A stretch of 58,424 nt of DNA from IMG/VR virus record IMGVR_UViG_3300030328_002738, positions 1 to 58,424 of that record; one strand, 5' to 3'. Below are positions 1 to 9,300 of the stretch, piece by piece (the stretch's first letter is position 1; every line of letters begins with the position of its first letter). The position numbers and the translations under genes were made by a program. Under the pieces are notes generated by a model that ran no database searches, was not told the DNA's origin, and saw only the letters and a list, made by a program, of their open reading frames with translations. The DNA comes from a virus.

Positions 1-3000
1 TCACGAACTGGGGAAAATGTTGAGGGTCCTTTTTTCTTACTTAATATGCAACAACCATCAACAGATTTAGATTTAAATAAAGAACTAGAATGGTTTAATG
101 CTAACATGCCTAAAGATTCTAATGGTAATCCTATTGTTGGGATCGATATAGTACAAGGATTAATAGATGGTAAAGCTTTTGGTAAGTTTACTAAACATGG
201 TAATATACTATTATCTAATTTATTAAATACTCCAGGTATAATCTATCATGAATCTTGGCACGCTATTACTAGACGTTTTATAGCCCCAGACCAAAGATTT
301 GCTATGTACGATGAGGTTAGAGGTATGAGGGGGTCAACTACTACTTATAAAGGAGAGACTAAAAAGATGTCACAGCTTACTGACAAAGAAGCTGATGAAT
401 GGTTAGCAGAAGAATTTAGAGAATATGTTTTAGCGGGAGGAAATTATAAAGTAGGTAGTAAAATACAAAAAAGTATTTTTGATAAGATATTAAGTATTTT
501 AGACTTCTTTATAAATAATACATCACAAGCTCAAGACTTAATGTCTAAAATTAATACAGGATATTTTAGTAACCCTAATACTAATATAACTATATATGAT
601 TCTAAAACAGAAGCTTATTACGAAGGTACTAGGTTAACTGCTACTATGAGGAATAATACTATGGAAGGAATGACTGTTTTATTATTTCATAAAGGTTTAA
701 AAAATGGCATATTTAATTTAGAGGATTTTGTAGATCCCGATAAAACAGCACAAAGAAATAAAGCAATTAGAAGTCTTTATGGTAAACCAGAAACACTGGG
801 AAGTGTTTATTCACAAATAGAAGCTCATATAAAAGAGCAAATAAAACAAGCTAAGTCTCAAAGAGATATAGATAATCTTGAACAGACTATGCGGGCTATT
901 AGAGATAATTGGCAAACATTACAAGCTGAACATGCTCAATATCTTGAAAGATTTACTATAGATATTACAGAAGAATCTGAGGAATTAGAAAGAATAAGAG
1001 AACAATTTGGTAAGCCTCAAAATGAAATAGATCCTAGCACATATCTTCCTAAAGCGGTAAGACTTTTATTAGCCACATTACCTTTAACAGAAGGAAGAGC
1101 GTTTGCAGTAAATGAAAGCGGTCTCCCTAAATTAGTAGACTTTGGTAGTATAATGAATTTTATGTATAAAGAATTTGCTAATATTAATCCTAAAGATTTT
1201 AAGAAAAATTTAGAAAGGCTTGTAGCTAAAAGGCCAGAAATACAAATATTAATAAATAGATTGAATCTAGATTCAGATGATATATCAACATTAAATGAAA
1301 ATCAAATACGTTTAATAGTTCAAACTATGATGCAATTTAATCAATCTAATAATACTTTTTACACCCAGCTTATGACTAGAGAGGGTGGTAGAAGACTTAT
1401 TAATAGCAATCAAAATAGAGTAGAGGATAAAATAAAATTACTTTGGACTAATAATTTTAAAGAAAATATACAAGACAATAAAGGATTAGGAGAAGATGTA
1501 AATGGAGAATTAATCCTTAACCCAAAAGCTAAAGTAAAAGTTGGTAAAAAATCTAAAACCTTTTCTGATTGGGCAAAAGACATTAAAAGGACTCCGCAAG
1601 AAACATTACTAGTTTTAAATGAATTAGGCATATCTTTTACAAGACCTGATTTATTTACAGAACTATATATAGCTGATGAAAATGTTAGACAAGCATCTAA
1701 TTATATATTTCAAACAGTTTATAATGAACCTGTAAGTAATATATTTAAAGGAGACATTCAGGCTAATTTACAAACATTAGTAAATTTAGAAGCGCAAACA
1801 AATCCTACGAATGTAGATTTACAACATAGAAATCCAGAAGGTAAAACAATACATGGCGTTAATTTAAAAACTTACGCAGATGTATTAATTTCTAATTTAA
1901 CTAAGATTGGCCCAACAGGAGAAAAGATAGTAAATCAAGAAGAGGTTTTAAAATTATTAAACTATGATAATTTAAAAGGGTCTCATTATCTACGAAGCTT
2001 AGCAGAAGATCCATCTTTACCTTTAGAAGTTGTAATATTACAAGGTATAGAACAAAGTGGAGGAAGAGGTAAAATCTTATCAAAAGGATCTCCAGTAGAT
2101 ATTGGTGTTATGATGGTTAACTCTTTATTAACTCAGGGTATTACTCCTATTCTTAGAACTGCAGATAAAAAGACAGAGTTTGGTATCAAATATACAATAC
2201 CATCTCTAATGCTTAGTAGGCAAGATATGGTAGCTAGACTACAAAATTATTTAGCAGACGAACTAAGAGTGGCTTCTACATTTAATAGTAAAAGAAAATC
2301 TAAATTACGTAGAATTTCTACATTAAAAGATAATGGTGGTAATTTAAGATTCTTTAAAGGATTAGTACCTTCAATCGGTAGAACAGAGTATGGTAAAAGA
2401 TTAGATGAAAAGGATATTGAAAATATAGTTAATAGAGAAAGTGTGCTATTAGATTTAAATGCTTTTTTAGATTCTCAAATATTAAAAACAACTAATACGT
2501 TTAAAGAATATAATATACTAGATGGTTTAGATCAAAATTTATTAGAAAGAGCTCAGACAACAGAAGCTTCAATAGAAGAGCAATTTACATATGAATATCT
2601 TACTTCTGTTAATGAGCAGGGTAAATTATTATTAGGTGATTTTGCATTATACTCAGATCTATTTAAAAGAACTTCTGGAATTAGCGGTACTAAAGTATAC
2701 CCAACATCAGATCCTACTATTTTAAATTGGATGAATGATAATATGCCAAACTTATTATCTAATAAAGAACATACAAAAAATTTAAGAGTTTCACATAGAG
2801 CTGCAATTAAAACAGAAGCTCCTTATTTAGAGCAGTATATGGCTACTTTAGAGTTAATGGGTATGAGCCCAGAGTTTATGAATAATGTTAATGATGTATA
2901 CTCTAATATGGAAGAGTTTGATGGTGGTGGATTTATAACATTAGATGCTTATAGAAGTTTATTATGGAGAACAGGAAAATGGACTATTCCTCAAGAAGAA

Positions 3001-6000
3001 TTTTATCAAAAAATAGCTAGAGGCAAAGAGATAACAACTCAAGATATGGCCCTTATACCTCCTATAAAACCTCAACTATTTGGTCCTTACGTTGTTGAGA
3101 ATTCTAGGTTAATGACATTTCATAAATTTGCATTATTTCCAATAATTCCTAATATGGGTGGGCTAATGCCAGAAACTTCTTTTGATGATATTAATCAAGA
3201 TATGATTGAGAATGATATTGACTATATGATATTTGAATCTGCAGTTAAAGTGGGAGGAGTAGTTATGAATGAAGATGGCTATGACCCATTCTACGAAGAA
3301 TTACCTACAGGATATAGTGCTTATAAAGATATGGGGCTTGATGAAAAAGGGCAGCCTTTCGGATTACAAGAATTAAGTTTTTCAGATTTAGGTATACAAG
3401 TAGAAACTGCTCCAAAAACTAAACAAACAGTTAGAGAAGGATCTCAATCTCGTTCTTTATTACCTATAAATGTATATGATAGGGGTGAACTATCTGAAGG
3501 ATACCAAGATTTTGAAAAATTAATTGATACTTATCATGAAGTTAATGAAGAATTAGTAGCACGAGATTTTAATAATTTAACTAAGAAACTTAAACTAGTT
3601 AAGGATGAGTCAGGAGTATATAAATTAGAATCAGATGATATAGAAGAATTTAAAAAAGTTCTTATACAGGAATTTAAAAAGAGAGATAACCCTCTTCACA
3701 CTATAGCTGCATTAGAAGGTTTATTAGAAAGTGATACTAAATTTATAGAACAATTATTTGAAAAAAATAAAATAGAGAATTTATTATATTCTATTGTAAA
3801 TAATAATGTAGTTAGAAGAGAGATGCCAGGAGGACAATTCGTATTACAAGCGTCTACAGGATTTGAACATAAAATTAAAGCTATTAAACAAAAAGATTTT
3901 GAATTAGCTGATAAAGATGGTATAGATTTACATGGAAATAAATTAAAACCATTAAAGTTTTATAGAAAAGCAGATCCTGATAATTTAAGTTCAGAAACTT
4001 TAGCGATGCAAGTTTACTTACCTAGTAGATTTAAAGATCAAATGGGAGCTCTTGAAGAAGATATTAATTTAGTAGATCCTGAATTACTGCAATTAATAGG
4101 TTTCCGTATTCCAACAGAGGGTCTTAACTCTATGGACTTTATAGAAGTAGTAGGATTTTTACCTAAAGCATATGGAGACACAGTAATTGTACCGTCTGAA
4201 ATTGTAGGTAAAGCTGGATCCGATTATGATATTGATAAATTAAGTATTTATTTCCCTAATTCAACTAAAGAGGGTAAAAGAGTAAAATTTGATCCAAGTA
4301 AATCTGTTAAAGAACAATCTAAAGCGGCTCTACAAAATGAACTACAAACTATTATGAGAGATGTTCTGAGTCATCCAGCAAGTTTTGATCAGTTAATATC
4401 TCCTGTAGGAGCATCAACATTAAAAGAAGTAGCTCAAGAGATAGCAATGTTAAGAAATCCTAATAACTTTGATCTTGAAGGTAATAAGATTAAGAAAAAC
4501 TTAAGTGAAACATTGCAGTTAGAAAATATGATAAATACTTCATACAGAATGTTCTCAGGTTTAGGAGGTATAGGTATTGTAGCTACTAGTTCTACACAGC
4601 ATGCTAAAGGACAAAGACCGGGATTAAATTGGAACTTTGCAAATAATGAAGATATAGTATTTAATTTTGCTGGAGAAGGTTTTGGACTATCTAGTGTATA
4701 TGATATAAAAGGAGTAGATAAAATTAGTGGTACTATTGGACAATATGTTACGGGATATGTTGATGTAACTAAAGAAGATTTTGTATTTGATATTAATGCT
4801 GGTATAGAAATGGCCCCTATACATATGTTACTAGTTAGATCTGGAGTACCTTTAAAAACAGTAGCTTATTTTATGTCACAACCTATTATAGATGATTATG
4901 TAAAATTAAAAGAATTGAATCAACCTATGTATTCTTTTTCTCCTCTATTATCAAACAGTGAAATAGAATCTGAGTTAACTTCTAAATATGGGAATACTAG
5001 TAGTTCTAATATTAAATTTACAGAAGATTCTTTACGTAGTATGGTAGGTAAAGATGTTACAAATTTAGAAGATTTAGAAAAAAGAAAACAAATTCAAATT
5101 TTAAATGACTTCTTAAGATATAAAGATTTAGCAGAAGATTTATTAATTTTAAAAGATGCTTCTAGTGTAGATACTTCTAGGTTAAATAATGGAATAGCAG
5201 TTAGGTATGTTAAGCAACTTATAAATAGACTAGAACAGGATGGTAAATTTATAAATCTTGATGAATTATTATATGGGAATAAAGAAGGCGCTTCTACAGT
5301 AGCTGGATATACTAAACTATTAAATGAGATTGATGGAATGTTTGCTGATTTTAAATTAGGAGAATATTTAACAGATGCTAGACAATTTATAGATAATAAA
5401 TTATTTGAATTAACAGATAAGGATTTAAAAGTAAATAGAGAAGATGCTATAAATAAAATGAAAAAATTTGAAAACTTCTTAGCTACAACAGTAGTTCAAA
5501 GAACTTCATGGGAGTATAACAAGTTAGAAGACAGGGGTAGAGATTTATTTGTAGGTCAAAATAGCTTACCTAGAAGAATCAATACTTTAAAGAAAATGCC
5601 TGCATATGCAAATAATTTACTAATGCAAGAATTAACTCCTATCTTACAAGTATATACTGAAGACAGTGTAGAATCAACTGTAGACGGTTTAAGACTATTT
5701 AGTAGAAAACTTCAACCATATGATATAGATTTATTGGCGGATGCATTTTTAGAATTAAAAGAAATTAATCCTGTAATAGCTAGAGAACTAATTATATTTA
5801 GTGCTCTGCAATCTGGATATGAATTTTCACCAACTTCATTTTTCCAAATTATTCCTGGAACAGAGGTTCTAGAAGTACTATCTCCATATTTTAAACAAAA
5901 TAAAAATGAAGATAGAACAAGTAATCTTATTAATCATACAACTATAAACAGTTTATGGGATGATTTCCATAAAAACTATTCTTATGATTCTGCTGTAGCT

Positions 6001-6390
6001 CCTAATATATATAGAAAGAATGTATATAATAATCTTACATTAAATAAAAATCATAACTTTGTTACTGTAACTACAATTGTAGGTAGAGAATTAATTGGAA
6101 GTAAAGAATCTTTAAAGTATGACACTTTATTATATAAGAATACAGGGAAAGTTACTGATAAAGGATTATCAATTTATACAAAAATAGATAAAAAGGGAGT
6201 TAAAAATAGTTTTGTAGAAGCAACTGGAGCAAATACTCCATCAATAATAAATAGAAATACAGGAGTTATTGCTAAAAAAGAAGAAGGTGAACCTGAAGTA
6301 TCTAATACAGTACTAACAGTTAAAAGAAACCTAAATAATGAAATCCAAAACGTTATTAATGAAGAGGATAAAGGTTGTAAAAAAACATAA
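1..6390 (+). CDS. crAss-like virion RNA polymerase, giant protein (5' partial)
   Basis: This is probably the single-subunit RNA polymerase that crAss-like phages package and inject to transcribe early genes. The reading frame is open from base 1. The first ATG (46) has no leader typical of this genome and is preceded by 15 sense codons, so the true start lies upstream of the window. Numbering from that ATG, an HExxH motif (HESWH, residues 68-72) with E122/E123 downstream suggests an N-terminal zincin-like metallopeptidase domain. The sequence GSDYDIDKL (D1393, D1395, D1397) matches the DxDxD metal-binding motif of the two-barrel RNA polymerase fold known from Cellulophaga phage phi14:2 and relatives. 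Most of the remaining 2100 residues have no motif I can name. The gene is followed after 3 bases by a second giant gene, so the two are probably co-expressed late and packaged together. The polymerase call is strong; the peptidase call rests on one motif. Confidence 0.83.
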   Translation, partial: SRTGENVEGPFFLLNMQQPSTDLDLNKELEWFNANMPKDSNGNPIVGIDIVQGLIDGKAFGKFTKHGNILLSNLLNTPGIIYHESWHAITRRFIAPDQRFAMYDEVRGMRGSTTTYKGETKKMSQLTDKEADEWLAEEFREYVLAGGNYKVGSKIQKSIFDKILSILDFFINNTSQAQDLMSKINTGYFSNPNTNITIYDSKTEAYYEGTRLTATMRNNTMEGMTVLLFHKGLKNGIFNLEDFVDPDKTAQRNKAIRSLYGKPETLGSVYSQIEAHIKEQIKQAKSQRDIDNLEQTMRAIRDNWQTLQAEHAQYLERFTIDITEESEELERIREQFGKPQNEIDPSTYLPKAVRLLLATLPLTEGRAFAVNESGLPKLVDFGSIMNFMYKEFANINPKDFKKNLERLVAKRPEIQILINRLNLDSDDISTLNENQIRLIVQTMMQFNQSNNTFYTQLMTREGGRRLINSNQNRVEDKIKLLWTNNFKENIQDNKGLGEDVNGELILNPKAKVKVGKKSKTFSDWAKDIKRTPQETLLVLNELGISFTRPDLFTELYIADENVRQASNYIFQTVYNEPVSNIFKGDIQANLQTLVNLEAQTNPTNVDLQHRNPEGKTIHGVNLKTYADVLISNLTKIGPTGEKIVNQEEVLKLLNYDNLKGSHYLRSLAEDPSLPLEVVILQGIEQSGGRGKILSKGSPVDIGVMMVNSLLTQGITPILRTADKKTEFGIKYTIPSLMLSRQDMVARLQNYLADELRVASTFNSKRKSKLRRISTLKDNGGNLRFFKGLVPSIGRTEYGKRLDEKDIENIVNRESVLLDLNAFLDSQILKTTNTFKEYNILDGLDQNLLERAQTTEASIEEQFTYEYLTSVNEQGKLLLGDFALYSDLFKRTSGISGTKVYPTSDPTILNWMNDNMPNLLSNKEHTKNLRVSHRAAIKTEAPYLEQYMATLELMGMSPEFMNNVNDVYSNMEEFDGGGFITLDAYRSLLWRTGKWTIPQEEFYQKIARGKEITTQDMALIPPIKPQLFGPYVVENSRLMTFHKFALFPIIPNMGGLMPETSFDDINQDMIENDIDYMIFESAVKVGGVVMNEDGYDPFYEELPTGYSAYKDMGLDEKGQPFGLQELSFSDLGIQVETAPKTKQTVREGSQSRSLLPINVYDRGELSEGYQDFEKLIDTYHEVNEELVARDFNNLTKKLKLVKDESGVYKLESDDIEEFKKVLIQEFKKRDNPLHTIAALEGLLESDTKFIEQLFEKNKIENLLYSIVNNNVVRREMPGGQFVLQASTGFEHKIKAIKQKDFELADKDGIDLHGNKLKPLKFYRKADPDNLSSETLAMQVYLPSRFKDQMGALEEDINLVDPELLQLIGFRIPTEGLNSMDFIEVVGFLPKAYGDTVIVPSEIVGKAGSDYDIDKLSIYFPNSTKEGKRVKFDPSKSVKEQSKAALQNELQTIMRDVLSHPASFDQLISPVGASTLKEVAQEIAMLRNPNNFDLEGNKIKKNLSETLQLENMINTSYRMFSGLGGIGIVATSSTQHAKGQRPGLNWNFANNEDIVFNFAGEGFGLSSVYDIKGVDKISGTIGQYVTGYVDVTKEDFVFDINAGIEMAPIHMLLVRSGVPLKTVAYFMSQPIIDDYVKLKELNQPMYSFSPLLSNSEIESELTSKYGNTSSSNIKFTEDSLRSMVGKDVTNLEDLEKRKQIQILNDFLRYKDLAEDLLILKDASSVDTSRLNNGIAVRYVKQLINRLEQDGKFINLDELLYGNKEGASTVAGYTKLLNEIDGMFADFKLGEYLTDARQFIDNKLFELTDKDLKVNREDAINKMKKFENFLATTVVQRTSWEYNKLEDRGRDLFVGQNSLPRRINTLKKMPAYANNLLMQELTPILQVYTEDSVESTVDGLRLFSRKLQPYDIDLLADAFLELKEINPVIARELIIFSALQSGYEFSPTSFFQIIPGTEVLEVLSPYFKQNKNEDRTSNLINHTTINSLWDDFHKNYSYDSAVAPNIYRKNVYNNLTLNKNHNFVTVTTIVGRELIGSKESLKYDTLLYKNTGKVTDKGLSIYTKIDKKGVKNSFVEATGANTPSIINRNTGVIAKKEEGEPEVSNTVLTVKRNLNNEIQNVINEEDKGCKKT

Positions 6391-6393
6391 TAT

Positions 6394-9300
6394 ATGGCTT
6401 GCAGAATAATAAGAAACGATAATAATACAATATCTAAAGTATTAGCTAAAAATGGTAAAGAATCAAGACTATTTAAAGATATAGTGGCATTAGGATATGA
6501 TAAAGAAACCGCTTTAAAGAAGTGGGCCCTTGTATATACTCCTACATTCAAACAATGGTTTGGTCAAGGAAACGTAGATATTAATGGAGAACCAAGAATT
6601 GTAATGGTAAATCAAGATCCAGTATTTATATCTGATAGTAATAGTACAAAACATGCTACTGAAAATCTAGGTACATTTACATCTAAAAAAGACCCTTCCC
6701 CATTATTAAATAATATAAAACAACGATTTAATCTAGTTAAAAAAGATGGTAATGTAAGAAATATACCTTATTTAGAGAATGCTATGGCTATAGCTGAAAC
6801 TATAGAAAAGAAATATCCTGGTGTAAGAGCTTTTGTACTACAAGATATGGGAGGGGATTACATTAAATTAGATGTTACTCCACATTTAGACCCAGATAAT
6901 ATATATCATCAAGCAGAGGCTCTAGAATTAGCTGAGAGAGATGAGGCTGTAGATTTAGCTATGACTCAGTTTTTAAGATCTATAGGAGTAAAACTTAAAG
7001 AAGTTTCTGAAATAAGAGATAGTAAAGGTAATATTATACCTGTAATTGCTAAAGCTGACATGGTAAATAAACTTGTAGAATATGCTAAAGGTAAAATTGG
7101 AGTAGACACACTACCTGAAGAAGCAGCTCACTTTATGGTAGAGTTATTACAAGCAGAAGGTAGCCCATTATTTGACTCGATGATGAACAATATACAGTCA
7201 TTTGGGGTATACCAAGATGTCATAGAAAGCGACGTATATCAAAAACTGTATAAAGGTGATATAAATAAACTTAAAAAAGAAGCTATAGGTAAGCTTATAG
7301 CAAAGGTTATAGTAAATAAATTTATAGAAGAATCTCCAGCTAATATTAGAAGAGCTACCACTTGGTGGGACAGACTGGCAAACTTTATACGAAGTATATT
7401 TGGAAAAGTACAAAGTGATCCATATGCAGAAGCTGCGCAAATGATGCTTAATGCAGCTGTAGATGATCATGTAAATGTTAAAAGAGGTATGGGTAATGTT
7501 ATGGGAGAATATTATCAAGAATCACCTATAGTTAAAAAAGATAAAGTAGGTAACACTATAGATAGGTTAAATAAAGAAAATGAGAATTGGGAAATTGAAA
7601 GAGTATCTTTAGAAGAAGCCGGATTAAAACAACCATGGTTTGTTGAAGAAGGAAATGAAACTGAAAGATATGTAGGTAAAAAAGATGGTTCTTATCCTGG
7701 AAAAGTAATTAAAGGAAGAGTATCTGACGCAGTTAAAAAACATTTTTGGAAAATAAATAGAGGGAAAATTACAGATCTTAGCGGAAAACAAAAACAACTT
7801 CGTTTAGATAATAATGAAATGAGAAAAGTAACAGGTACTGCAGGGCACCACACTATGCAAGAACTTGTTGAATTATATGCCAATAAGAAAGGTAAAAGAG
7901 CAGATATACTTAAAGCTTCTATTTTTACTGAAGCTCAATTTAATGTTTTAGAACAAGGAATAAAAGACCTTTTAGCTCAAATTAGAAAAGTTCAAAGAGA
8001 GGAGATAGATCCTAAAGGCAAAGTAATTATAAGAACAGAGCAATTAATTACTAATAAGGAGCAAAGTGTTGGTGGTTCTATCGATCTTCTTGCTGTATTT
8101 AGTGATAATTCTGCGGCTATATATGATTATAAATTTGTATCACCGTCTAAAGCAGCTGGATATGTAGATAGAATTACTAATAGAATAATAGAGGATCCTT
8201 TTAACGTTAAGATGACAACGTATGATTTACAGATGTCTCAATATAAACAGAGTTTAGAGCAAACTTATGGAATAACCAAAGTTAGACAATCTAGAATAGT
8301 TCCTATACATATTAGATATAAAACCGCTAAAGATGGTAAACTAACAAATCAAATAACTGTGGTTCAGATGGGGACCAAATATAGTGAATTCTTACAGCAA
8401 ATTCCGGTGGCCGGTGAATTAACTAGTTTTGATGATATAAATAAAATTATTAAAAAGTTATTAGTAAGAAAAGCAGCTGTTGATAGACAACTACAAACTA
8501 AAAAATATAAAGCAGGCGCTTCTTTTGAGTCTCTTAAAGCTCAGCAAGCTAAAATAGCTAAGCAATTAAGAGTATTACAAATAGATCAGGATTTAGCATA
8601 TGTTATAAAGTCTCTTGAAGAAGATAAAAAAATAATAGATACTAAATTAGCTACTAATAATGAGTTTTTAAAATCAGGAGAACTCAATCCAAATTATTTA
8701 ACAAATCAAGATTTAAATGATTTATTAAATGATTTAATGTTTTATCAATCATTAGTTAATATTCATGACTTTGTAGAGGTTATGGATAAAAAGAAACAAG
8801 AAGAATATAGAATAGTTAGAGATAGACTTGCAGGATTTATTGGTCCTGCAATTACCGCGGTACAAGGAAAGATGTTAGAAAGAACTAGTGACAATGCTCA
8901 AAAACGTGGAATACAAGGTATTAAGTCTTTTAATTTAGATGTTAGTTGGGCTACTACTAATTTTGTTAATTTATCTAAACAAACAAATCCTTATTTAAGA
9001 AATTTATGGGAAATGATGGATAAATTAAACTATACTAAAAGAAGAATAGTTAAACAAAAAGCAGAAGAAATTCAAGCTGCTCAAGATGCATTTGTAGCGG
9101 GACGAGGTATTAAGGCGTTTGATGATTTACTAAATGAAGATGGGTCTTTTAAATCTAAATTTTCTAGTGAGTATTATACTAGAAGGGCCTCAGCGATTAA
9201 ATCAAATGATTACAGTTGGTTTTCTGAAGAAGCAGGCAATGTAGTTATAGATAAAGAATATTATGATAAAAAATATAAAGAATTCAGGGCGGGTAAATTA

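Noticed and set aside
6174-6551. Leftward frame of 125 codons across the junction of the two giant genes
   Set aside because: It lies antisense to two long genes with clear coding character, has no leader, and its hydrophobic product is what AT-rich coding sequence gives on the reverse strand.
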